Positions 1 to 6,613 of a stretch of DNA of 64,000 nucleotides are shown here, one piece after another. The stretch spans positions 351,277-415,276 of the forward strand of contig MEUD01000001.1 in assembly GCA_001771575.1 (NCBI GenBank). Reading direction: 5' to 3'. A model generated the notes under the pieces. The model worked only from the letters and a program-made list of their open reading frames with translations. It had not been told where the DNA came from and searched no databases. Every line of letters starts with the position of its first letter. Positions within the stretch are counted from its first letter, which is position 1. A program made the position numbers and the translations under genes. Source of the stretch: a candidate division WOR-1 bacterium RIFOXYB2_FULL_45_9. Its GTDB lineage: Bacteria; Margulisbacteria; WOR-1; O2-12-FULL-45-9; XYB2-FULL-48-7.

Positions 1-228
1 GCGGCGGTTATGGCCGGTTTTGGCGGGATTATCTCGGAAGTCGGAGCCGTGATGATGGTGGGCGGCAATATTAAAGGACAAACCAGGGTTTTAACCACCG
101 CCATTGTCTTAGAATCACAAAAAGGGGCTTTTGAGCTGGCGATCGCGTTAAGCGTTGTTTTGCTTTTACTTTTATTTTCCGTCAATTTCGGTCTGACCAT
201 GATCCAGCAAAGGACAAAAAAGTCATGA
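1..228 (+). CDS. tupB: Tungstate/molybdate ABC transporter permease, C-terminal part (TupB-like)
   Basis: The reading frame is open from the first base, so the gene begins upstream of the window. The visible part (about 75 residues) carries the segment SEVGAVMMVGGNI followed by TRVLTTAI, which matches the conserved cytoplasmic loop and following region of TupB/WtpB-type permeases, and then one strongly hydrophobic membrane helix (AIALSVVLLLLLF). By family knowledge it forms the inner-membrane channel of a tungstate (or molybdate) importer. The stop overlaps the start of the ATPase gene by four bases (ATGA), so the two are translationally coupled. The molybdenum-cofactor genes that follow support an oxyanion substrate of this kind; tungstate versus molybdate cannot be settled from sequence. 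Confidence 0.85.
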   Translation, partial: AAVMAGFGGIISEVGAVMMVGGNIKGQTRVLTTAIVLESQKGAFELAIALSVVLLLLLFSVNFGLTMIQQRTKKS

Positions 229-1181
229 TCACCGCTTTATTGGGACCAAACGGGGCCGGCAAAAGCACTTACCTTCGCCAATTAATGGGTCTGGCGAACG
301 GCAAGATTGAGCCAAGCATGACGATGGTTTTTCAAGAGCCCCTCTTGTTTGATCTGACCGTGGCGGAAAATGTCGCCCTTGGATTGAAATTTCGCCGACA
401 AAGAAAGATCAGCGCTCTGGTCGGGCAGGCGCTTGAATTATTTGGGATCGGGCATTTAAGAAATAGACGAGCGATCACTTTATCCGGCGGGGAGGCGCAA
501 AAGGTCGCTTTGGCCCGCGCCTTAGTTATTGAGCCTAAGACCTTACTGCTCGATGAGCCATTCGCCAATTTGGACCAGACGTCGCAAATTGATTTCCGCC
601 GGATGTTAAAGAAAGTTATTCTGCAAAGAGCGATCGAAACGATTTGGGTAACCCATAATAAAGCCGAAGCGCTGGTTGTTGCCGATCAAATAATGATCAT
701 GATCAACCGGGAGATCGTGCAAACCGGGCAGCCTGAAGAAGTCCTCCAAAAACCAGCCACCAAAGAAGTGGCCGACTTTTTGGGGATTGAAAACATTTTC
801 CATGGAGAAATTCGCGATAAAAACGGTCAAAGTATATTTGAAAATGATCGGGTTTCTTTTGCCGCGGCGGCGGTGGAAAAAGCTGACGCCTGGGTCGTGG
901 TCCACCCGGAAGATATCTTGCTTTCCCTTGAACCAACCAAGACCAGCGCCCGCAATTGCCTGCGCGGGACAGTCTTGGCCGTCGAACCGGCCGGGTTGAT
1001 CTATCGGACTCAAATCAAAGCCGGGGAGATATTTATTGCCAACATTACCCGCGCTTCCGTCGAAGAGCTGGGGGTCGCTCCCGGCAAAGAACTCTATTTA
1101 ACCTTTAAAGCAACGGCGGTTCAAACATTAGATTCCCCTCTCCCAGAGGGACCTGCCTGCCGGCAGGCAGGGAGGGGTTAG
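225..1181 (+). CDS. tupC: Tungstate/molybdate ABC transporter ATP-binding protein (TupC-like), compact
   Basis: This is the ATPase of the importer. Walker A GPNGAGKST lies at residues 7-15, the Q-loop glutamine at about 37, the signature LSGGE at 86-90, Walker B TLLLDE at 106-111 and the switch histidine at 144. A C-terminal TOBE/MOP-like domain follows (about residues 200-300). It is odd in two ways: Walker A begins only six residues from the start, so the usual first strand and A-loop of about 30 residues are missing, and only about 22 residues separate Walker A from the Q-loop, fewer than normal. The last residues (SPLPEGPACRQAGRG) are encoded by a palindromic repeat element, which also provides the stop region. 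The gene overlaps tupB by four bases and moeA follows 10 bases later. Confidence 0.85.
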   Translation: MITALLGPNGAGKSTYLRQLMGLANGKIEPSMTMVFQEPLLFDLTVAENVALGLKFRRQRKISALVGQALELFGIGHLRNRRAITLSGGEAQKVALARALVIEPKTLLLDEPFANLDQTSQIDFRRMLKKVILQRAIETIWVTHNKAEALVVADQIMIMINREIVQTGQPEEVLQKPATKEVADFLGIENIFHGEIRDKNGQSIFENDRVSFAAAAVEKADAWVVVHPEDILLSLEPTKTSARNCLRGTVLAVEPAGLIYRTQIKAGEIFIANITRASVEELGVAPGKELYLTFKATAVQTLDSPLPEGPACRQAGRG

Positions 1182-1190
1182 GGGTGAGGG
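1135..1190. repeat. G/C-rich palindromic repeat element overlapping tupC 3' end
   Basis: Outer arms CCCCTCTCCC and GGGAGGGG flank a perfect 20-base palindrome (1152-1171, CCTGCCTGCC / GGCAGGCAGG), followed by TTAGGGGTGAGGG. The element encodes the last residues of TupC and ends one base before the moeA start codon, so its AGGGG at 1180-1184 is the only apparent ribosome binding site for moeA. A similar C-rich/G-rich hairpin element lies inside the ygiQ gene near 48.4 kb. Confidence 0.7.
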
Positions 1191-1191
1191 T

Positions 1192-2367
1192 ATGATTAAA
1201 GCGACAAAAGCGCTGAATATTGTTCTTGGCCAGGTTTGTTCTTTGGGTTTGGAAACACTGCCAGTTTCTGCCGCGCTAGGTAGAGTTTTGGCGAAAAATA
1301 TTTATTCTGACGTCAACATCCCGCCCTTTAACCGCTCGGCGATGGATGGTTTCGCGATTAATTCGAAAGATCCGGCGGAAGTCTTTGCTGTTATTGAAGA
1401 TATTCCGGCCGGTAAAGTTCCCGGAAAAACGATCAAGTCTGGGGAATGCGCCCGGATCATGACCGGAGCGATGCTTCCTAAAGGAGCGGATCAAGTGATT
1501 AGGGTCGAAGACTCAATCAAGGAACCAGCGAATAAAGTAAAAATGCGACGTTCAGTCGCGGGAAGAAAAAACGTTGCCCAACGCGGCGAAGATGTTAAAA
1601 AGGGTGAGTTAGTTCTCCGCTCCGGTACGTTGATTCGTCCGCAGGAAGTAGCCATGCTGGCTACGGTCGGCAAAACTAACGTCAAGGTTGTTCGTCTACC
1701 AAAAGTAGGAGTTATTTCAACCGGGTCGGAGCTGGTTGAACCAATATTTAAACCAACGACCGGTCAAATCCGCAATAGCAACGGTCCGATGCTCATTGCC
1801 CAGTTACAAAGGCTGGGGATCGAAGCGAATTATTTGGGGATCGCGAAAGATAATATCAAAGCGACAAAAGCGATGGTTGCCCAAGGTTTGAGGGAAAATG
1901 ATATTTTAATTTTATCCGGCGGGGTTTCGGTCGGCGACTATGATTTTGTCAAAGAGGTATTGCAGGATTGCGGAGTCAAGATCATTTTTAATAAAGTCGC
2001 GATCAAACCAGGAAAACCGACCGTCTTTGGCACTAAGAGGAACAAACTGATCTTTGGCTTGCCGGGCAATCCGGTTTCGGTCTTAGTCGTCTTTGAGCTT
2101 TTTGTTGCTCCAGCCATCAGTAAAATGATCGGGAAGGAGTCCCCTGAAGCATTTATCTCTTTGCCGTTAATTACTGATCATTCTTGTAAAAGTTCAAAAA
2201 GAGAACAATATCAGCCGGTTTTGATCAAACAAGGCGGCGTTCAACCGATTGATTTTCACGGTTCAGCCCATATGTTTGCTTTAACAAAAGCAAACGCGAT
2301 TATGAGGATAAAAAGTGGAACTAATGAACTTAAAAAAGGAACTATTATCGATGTTAGACCAATTTAA
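1192..2367 (+). CDS. moeA: Molybdopterin molybdenumtransferase MoeA
   Basis: MoeA inserts molybdate (or tungstate) into adenylylated molybdopterin, the last step of molybdenum-cofactor synthesis, in the cytoplasm. The 391-residue length is normal. Typical family features are the N-terminal PPFNRSAMDGFA segment (about residues 42-55), ARIMTGAMLPKGADQVIRVED (split here as a long conserved block near residues 86-106), the MogA-like domain with LSGGVSVGDYDFV (about 240) and the LPGNPVS loop (about 290). It sits directly behind the importer ATPase and overlaps moaA by 17 bases, so importer and cofactor genes are probably one operon. Its Shine-Dalgarno site seems to be supplied by the repeat element at the end of tupC. 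Confidence 0.95.
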   Translation: MIKATKALNIVLGQVCSLGLETLPVSAALGRVLAKNIYSDVNIPPFNRSAMDGFAINSKDPAEVFAVIEDIPAGKVPGKTIKSGECARIMTGAMLPKGADQVIRVEDSIKEPANKVKMRRSVAGRKNVAQRGEDVKKGELVLRSGTLIRPQEVAMLATVGKTNVKVVRLPKVGVISTGSELVEPIFKPTTGQIRNSNGPMLIAQLQRLGIEANYLGIAKDNIKATKAMVAQGLRENDILILSGGVSVGDYDFVKEVLQDCGVKIIFNKVAIKPGKPTVFGTKRNKLIFGLPGNPVSVLVVFELFVAPAISKMIGKESPEAFISLPLITDHSCKSSKREQYQPVLIKQGGVQPIDFHGSAHMFALTKANAIMRIKSGTNELKKGTIIDVRPI

Positions 2368-3151
2368 CCGGAATATTTATTATTTACGGATCGCGGTAAC
2401 CGATAAGTGCAATCTCCGTTGTACTTACTGCATGCCGGAAGAGGGAATAAAGTTAAAAGCACACAGCGATATTTTGAGCTTTGAAGAGATCGAAGAGGTG
2501 GTTAAAGCGGCGGTCAAGCTCGGTTTTTATAAATTCCGACTGACCGGCGGCGAACCGCTGGTCAGACGCGGGATAGTCGACCTGGCGCGCCAATTAGCGG
2601 CGATCCCCGGGGTCAAAACACTGGCGATGACGACCAATGGACTCTTGCTCCCCGAATACGCTCAAGGCTTGAAAGCGGCCGGGCTGACCCGGCTTAATAT
2701 CAGCCTTGATTCGCTCCGGCCGGAGCGCTATCGCGAGATCACCCGCTGTGGCGATTTAAACCTAGCTTTGGCCGGGATCAAAGCGGCAAGGGACGCAGGC
2801 TTTACCGGAACAAAACTAAATAGCGTTCTGGTCGATAAATTTAACGATGATGAAAAGGAGTCGCTGGCCTCTTTTGCCGAAAAAAACGGGCTTAAGGCGC
2901 GTTTCATCAAGAAGATGGACCTGAAAAGCGGTGAGTTTTATAAAGTGGAAAACGGTGAGGGGGGTGATTGTTCGATCTGCAACCGGGTCCGCTTAACCGC
3001 CGATGGAAAACTGCGTCCCTGCCTTTTTTCTAATTATGAAGTTGATGTCCGATCTATGGGGGCCGAAGCGGCGCTCAAAGCAGTGATCAACAACAAACCG
3101 GCCAGAGGCGGTAAATCAAACAACAGGGAGATGATAGAAATTGGGGGATAA
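2351..3151 (+). CDS. moaA: GTP 3',8-cyclase MoaA (shortened)
   Basis: This radical SAM enzyme converts GTP to 3',8-cyclo-GTP, the first step of molybdopterin synthesis. The radical SAM cluster motif C-x3-C-x2-C is at residues 20, 24 and 27 (DKCNLRCTYCMPE), and the C-terminal cluster C-x2-C-x13-C is at about 207, 210 and 224. The protein ends in the typical Gly-Gly. The start at 2351 was chosen because an AAAAAAGGA site lies 10 bases upstream and the family N-terminus fits; the frame is open further upstream. With 266 residues it is about 60 shorter than usual. The missing part is the segment between the barrel and the C-terminal cluster that normally contains the GPA/YY region. All cluster cysteines are kept, so it may still be active. 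Confidence 0.88.
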   Translation: MLDQFNRNIYYLRIAVTDKCNLRCTYCMPEEGIKLKAHSDILSFEEIEEVVKAAVKLGFYKFRLTGGEPLVRRGIVDLARQLAAIPGVKTLAMTTNGLLLPEYAQGLKAAGLTRLNISLDSLRPERYREITRCGDLNLALAGIKAARDAGFTGTKLNSVLVDKFNDDEKESLASFAEKNGLKARFIKKMDLKSGEFYKVENGEGGDCSICNRVRLTADGKLRPCLFSNYEVDVRSMGAEAALKAVINNKPARGGKSNNREMIEIGG

Positions 3152-3596
3152 GTTTTCTCACGTTGATCGAAAAGGGAAAGCGAAGATGGTCGATGTTGGA
3201 GATAAGCCGGACCAAAAAAGGATCGCGATCTCCAGAGGTTCGATAAGACTGGCCAAAGAAACGATCAGGCTGGTTAAAAATAATCAATTAAAAAAAGGGG
3301 ACGTCTTAGCGGTCGCCAGGATCGCCGGGATCCAGGCGGCCAAGAAAACCAGCGGCTTGATCCCTCTTTGTCATCCGCTGGCCCTGACCAACATCTCCGT
3401 TGAGTGCGAGATCAAAGCGAATTCAATTGAGATAGAGGGGATGGTTGAATGTATCGGCAAAACCGGAGTTGAAATGGAAGCGTTAACGGCGGTTAGTGTC
3501 GCCGCCTTAACGATCTACGATATGTGCAAAGCGGTCGATAAAAAGATGGTCATAGGAGAAATATATTTATGCCACAAATCAAAGCAGTCTGTGTAA
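3141..3596 (+). CDS. moaC: Cyclic pyranopterin monophosphate synthase MoaC
   Basis: MoaC converts 3',8-cyclo-GTP to cyclic pyranopterin monophosphate, directly after MoaA. Conserved blocks are MVDVGDKP near residue 16, LCHPLALTNI near 76 and GVEMEALTAVSVAALTIYDM near 110. The start is TTG, overlapping moaA by 11 bases; the residues before MVDVGDKP match the normal family N-terminus, which supports this start rather than the internal ATG. The C-terminus departs from the usual ending and runs 28 bases into the MOSC gene. The overlap on both sides indicates translational coupling. Confidence 0.93.
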   Translation: MGDKFSHVDRKGKAKMVDVGDKPDQKRIAISRGSIRLAKETIRLVKNNQLKKGDVLAVARIAGIQAAKKTSGLIPLCHPLALTNISVECEIKANSIEIEGMVECIGKTGVEMEALTAVSVAALTIYDMCKAVDKKMVIGEIYLCHKSKQSV

Positions 3597-3991
3597 ATTC
3601 GAGTCGGGGACAAAAGAGCGAGGTTCCAGAAATCACCTTGATCGAGGAGCTTGGAGTAAAAGGTGATTTTCACGCTAAAGGGGGGATCCGCCAGGTCAGT
3701 TTGCTGGCCAATGAATCGATCGATAAAATGAAGGCTAAAGGACTCGATCTGGCCAACGGCGCTTTTGGGGAAAACATTGTTACCGAAGGAATTAACCTTT
3801 TAACCATAAATATTGGCCAACGATTAATGATCGGCCAAACCATCCTTGAGGTCAGTAAAATTGGCAAAGAGTGCATAAAACGGTGTAACATATATTACCA
3901 GGTTGGGGATTGTATAATGCCAAGGGAAGGGATCTTTGTCAAAGTGATCAAAGGTGGGGCAATCAAAGCGGGAGATGAGATCAAACTATGA
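3569..3991 (+). CDS. MOSC domain protein
   Basis: A 140-residue stand-alone MOSC domain (molybdenum-cofactor sulfurase C-terminal fold). It has the family pattern GDFHAKGG near residue 31, the segment GAFGENIVTEGI near 64 and a conserved cysteine region GKECIKRCNIYYQVGDCIMP near 98-117. MOSC proteins bind molybdenum cofactor through a cysteine or act in sulfur transfer. Its place between moaC and mogA, overlapping both, suggests a role in handling or carrying the finished cofactor, but the exact reaction is not known for stand-alone members. Confidence 0.9.
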   Translation: MPQIKAVCVNSSRGQKSEVPEITLIEELGVKGDFHAKGGIRQVSLLANESIDKMKAKGLDLANGAFGENIVTEGINLLTINIGQRLMIGQTILEVSKIGKECIKRCNIYYQVGDCIMPREGIFVKVIKGGAIKAGDEIKL

Positions 3992-4470
3992 AAATCGGGA
4001 TAATCACGATCTCCGATAAAGGGTCAAAGGGAGTGCGGGTCGATTTGAGCGGACCAGCGATCAAAGAGACGATCAAGGCCGAGCTTTATGAATACGTTAT
4101 TGTTCCGGATGAAATCGATGATATTTCCGCTAAATTAATTGAGTTTATTGACCAAAAGAAGTGCGACCTGGTCCTGACGACCGGCGGGACCGGTCTTTCC
4201 CTACGCGACGTCACTCCCGAGGCGACCCGCAAGATCCTTGATCGGGAAATCCCTGGGATCGCCGAAGCGATCCGCGGAGAATCGCTCAAGATCACTCAAA
4301 AAGCGATGTTATCAAGAGGGATCGCCGGTTCAAGAGGAAAAAGCTTGATCGTTAATCTCCCCGGAAGCCCCAAAGCGGTCAAGGAATGTCTGGCGATAAT
4401 TTTGCCGGTTATTCCTCATGCCCTGGAAGTCTTAGAAAAAGGAAGCGCTGAATGCGGAGGTGAAAACTAA
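3988..4470 (+). CDS. mogA: Molybdopterin adenylyltransferase MogA/MoaB family
   Basis: A 160-residue protein of the MogA/MoaB family, which adenylylates molybdopterin before MoeA inserts the metal. Diagnostic motifs are the TTGGTGLSLRDVTPEAT loop (about residues 54-70), the IPGIAEAIR segment and NLPGSPKAV near 120. It overlaps the MOSC gene by four bases and the following DUF3467 gene by one base. Together with moeA, moaA and moaC it forms most of the cofactor pathway; moaD, moaE and a sulfurylation system are not in this window. Confidence 0.9.
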   Translation: MKIGIITISDKGSKGVRVDLSGPAIKETIKAELYEYVIVPDEIDDISAKLIEFIDQKKCDLVLTTGGTGLSLRDVTPEATRKILDREIPGIAEAIRGESLKITQKAMLSRGIAGSRGKSLIVNLPGSPKAVKECLAIILPVIPHALEVLEKGSAECGGEN

Positions 4471-4754
4471 TGGCCGATAAAGAGATTCAGATCGCGATCA
4501 ACGACCAAATTGCCGGAGGGGTCTACAGCAACCTAGCGGTGATTTCCCATAACGAGAATGAATTTGTTTTTGATTTTATCTTCGCTCATCCACCCAAAGG
4601 TCAGGTCAACGCCCGGGTGATCATGTCGCCGGGACACGCCAGCCGTTTGCTTAAAGCGTTAGCGGAAAACATTAAGGTTTACGAGGCAAAAGAGGGGAAG
4701 ATCAAAGAGGGACCGGAACCGCCGCCGTATGGGATTAAATTGTCCAATAATTAA
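4470..4754 (+). CDS. DUF3467 family protein
   Basis: A 94-residue soluble protein matching the DUF3467 family pattern (GGVYSNLAVISHNENEFVFDF and later ARVIMSPGHASRLLKALAENI). The family is widespread and small, and its function is not established. It is the last gene of the molybdenum-cofactor operon, starting on the last base of the mogA stop codon, and is followed at once by a palindromic repeat that could end the transcript. Confidence 0.85.
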   Translation: MADKEIQIAINDQIAGGVYSNLAVISHNENEFVFDFIFAHPPKGQVNARVIMSPGHASRLLKALAENIKVYEAKEGKIKEGPEPPPYGIKLSNN

Positions 4755-4758
4755 CGAC

Positions 4759-4786
4759 TTAACCGCGCACTTAAGTGCGCGGTTAA
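4759..4786. repeat. Perfect 28-base palindrome (TAACCGCGC repeat family, copy A)
   Basis: Arms TTAACCGCGCAC and GTGCGCGGTTAA flank a TTAA centre. It lies between two convergent genes, and its last bases contain the stop codon of the minus-strand gene. It could fold as a 12-base-pair hairpin on either strand and serve as a two-way terminator, although no clear U-run follows. Related copies lie near 20.2, 49.7, 59.0, 59.3 (three) and 61.0 kb. Confidence 0.85.
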
Positions 4787-5205
4787 AATAAATCTTTGAG
4801 GTTGATCTTGCGCGACTTCTTTTTCTGGCCGGTCAGTTTTTTTGTTTGCAGGATCTTTTCTTTGGCGCGTTTGGACCGTTTTCTCTTTTGACGCCTGACC
4901 TTTTCGATCGCCTGCCGGCGCGCGCTTTTTAACCCGCGGATCTTTTCATCGACCTTATCGGCCAGAAGTTTCCAGGCCCGGTAGCGGTTGAGTGATTGCG
5001 ACCGTTCTTGGGTCATCTTGACTTCGATACCGGTCGGCTGATGTTTCAGATAAACGCCGCTGGAGACCTTATTGACATTCTGGCCGCCAGGGCCGCCAGA
5101 GCGGATAAACCGCTCTTCAACGTCAGCGTCATTGATTCCCAGCTGGACTAAACGTTGTTTAAGGGCGGCTTCTTTTTCCATTGAGACCGAGAAATTCCTA
5201 TCCAT
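4783..5205 (-). CDS. Peptide chain release factor-like protein (GGQ domain)
   Basis: A 140-residue protein made only of the class I release-factor catalytic domain and a basic tail. The catalytic motif GGPGGQNVNKVSS (about residues 38-50) is the peptidyl-tRNA hydrolysis loop. The C-terminal 60 residues are very rich in lysine and arginine, as in ArfB-type ribosome rescue factors, where such a tail enters the empty mRNA channel. It lacks the codon-recognition domains of RF1/RF2. It is therefore probably a rescue factor of stalled ribosomes; ArfB versus the related RF-like (C12orf65 type) subgroup cannot be decided by eye. Confidence 0.85.
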   Translation of the reverse strand: MDRNFSVSMEKEAALKQRLVQLGINDADVEERFIRSGGPGGQNVNKVSSGVYLKHQPTGIEVKMTQERSQSLNRYRAWKLLADKVDEKIRGLKSARRQAIEKVRRQKRKRSKRAKEKILQTKKLTGQKKKSRKINLKDLF

Positions 5206-5213
5206 GATCTTAA

Positions 5214-5219
5214 ATTATA
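5214..5219 (-). promoter_or_regulatory. -10 hexamer of the release-factor-like gene
   Basis: TATAAT on the minus strand ends 8 bases before the start codon. There is no room for a Shine-Dalgarno site after a normal transcription start, so the transcript is probably leaderless. No convincing -35 was seen. Confidence 0.5.
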
Positions 5220-5257
5220 CACCATCCATGCGGCTGGAATACCCCGAGAGGCTGTGC

Positions 5258-5263
5258 TAAAAT
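5258..5263 (+). promoter_or_regulatory. -10 hexamer of dnaB
   Basis: TAAAAT (in the context GTGCTAAAATTA) ends 9 bases before the dnaB start. No -35 of good quality is seen. The spacing again suggests a leaderless or nearly leaderless transcript. Confidence 0.4.
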
Positions 5264-5272
5264 TAACGGGTC

Positions 5273-6613
5273 ATGGCAGAAGATAAAATACCCCCGCAAA
5301 ACCTGGCGGCCGAGCAATCGGTCCTTGGTTCAATGTTACTCGACAAGAACGCCGTTTTTCGCGCGGCTGAAGCCCTGGCGCCGGACAGTTTTTATCGCGA
5401 CGCTCACCGCTACATCTTTGAGGCGATCCTGGTCCTTTTCGACAAAGGGGAACCGGTCGACCTGGTGACCGTCACCGAGACCCTGCGCAAATCCGGCAAG
5501 CTCGACGCGGTTGGTGGTTCGGTCTACGTGGCTGACCTGATCAATTCGGTCCCTACCGCCGCCAACGTAGACCATTACACCAAGATCGTCGAAGAAAAAT
5601 ATATCCTCCGCCGCTTGATCGAATCAGGAACGTCGATTGTTGGAGAGGCTTTTTCCGATCCGCACCAAATTGACGACGTCCTTGATAACGCCGAAAAAAT
5701 GATCTTCGATATCGCCATGCGCCATTCGCGCGAAGGCTTTCACAAGATCGATTCGGTCATCAAAAACGTCCTCGATAAGATCGACAGCCTTTACGGCAAG
5801 AACCAGTCGATCACCGGCGTGCCGACGGGTTACGCCGACCTCGACAACATGACCGCCGGTTTCCAAAATTCGGAATTGATCATCCTGGCGGCCAGGCCAT
5901 CGGTCGGAAAAACCGCTTTTGCCCTTAATATCGCGCAGGACGTGGCGATCAGAAGCAAGATTCCGGTGGCGATCTTTTCGCTGGAAATGAGCAAAGAGTC
6001 GCTGGCCCAGAGGATGCTCTGCGCCGAAGCGGAGATCGAACAGCAAAAGCTTAAGACCGCCACCTTGTCGGACACCGGCTGGAAAAAATTGACCCGCGCC
6101 CTGGGCCGCCTTTCCGAGGCCCCCATCTATATAGATGACAGCGCTTCCATGAGCTCAACCGAGATTCGGGCCAAGGCCCGCCGCCTCAAGCTGGAAAAAG
6201 GGCTTGGCCTTATCATAGTCGACTACCTTCAGCTCATGCGGGGGAATAAATCACGGGTCGAAAACCGCGTACAGGAGATCTCCGAGATCGCCCGCTCTCT
6301 CAAGGTCATGGCCAGAGAGTTGGAATGCCCGGTCGTCGCTCTCTCTCAGCTCTCCCGCGCCGTGGAACAGCGCCCCGACCGGATCCCCAGACTCTCCGAC
6401 CTGCGCGAATCGGGCGAGATCGAGCAGACGGCCGACCTGGTCATGTTCATTCATCGGGACGATTATTACAATCCGCAATCGGAGCGGGGAAATATCGCCG
6501 AGATCATCATCGCCAAACAGCGCAACGGCCCGGTCGGACAACTGGAACTTGTCTTCCGCAAAGAGATCGCCAAATTCGCCAGCAAAGAATCCAGGTATGA
6601 AGAAGTCGCTTAG
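5273..6613 (+). CDS. dnaB: Replicative DNA helicase DnaB
   Basis: DnaB is the hexameric 5'-3' helicase at the replication fork. The 446-residue protein has the N-terminal domain starting PPQNLAAEQSVLGSML (about residues 6-21), the RecA-like domain with Walker A ARPSVGKTAFALNIA (about 206-220), Walker B GLIIVDYLQLM (about 312-322) and the arginine-rich LSQLSRAVEQRPDRIPRLSDLRESG segment (split here; about 360-385). Length is normal and no intein is present. It overlaps the following lptD-like gene by 17 bases. Confidence 0.97.
   Translation: MAEDKIPPQNLAAEQSVLGSMLLDKNAVFRAAEALAPDSFYRDAHRYIFEAILVLFDKGEPVDLVTVTETLRKSGKLDAVGGSVYVADLINSVPTAANVDHYTKIVEEKYILRRLIESGTSIVGEAFSDPHQIDDVLDNAEKMIFDIAMRHSREGFHKIDSVIKNVLDKIDSLYGKNQSITGVPTGYADLDNMTAGFQNSELIILAARPSVGKTAFALNIAQDVAIRSKIPVAIFSLEMSKESLAQRMLCAEAEIEQQKLKTATLSDTGWKKLTRALGRLSEAPIYIDDSASMSSTEIRAKARRLKLEKGLGLIIVDYLQLMRGNKSRVENRVQEISEIARSLKVMARELECPVVALSQLSRAVEQRPDRIPRLSDLRESGEIEQTADLVMFIHRDDYYNPQSERGNIAEIIIAKQRNGPVGQLELVFRKEIAKFASKESRYEEVA

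Noticed and set aside
1192..4754. A molybdenum-cofactor riboswitch for the moco operon
   Set aside because: There is no leader: moeA follows tupC by 10 bases and every later gene overlaps the one before. Any such element would have to be upstream of the window.
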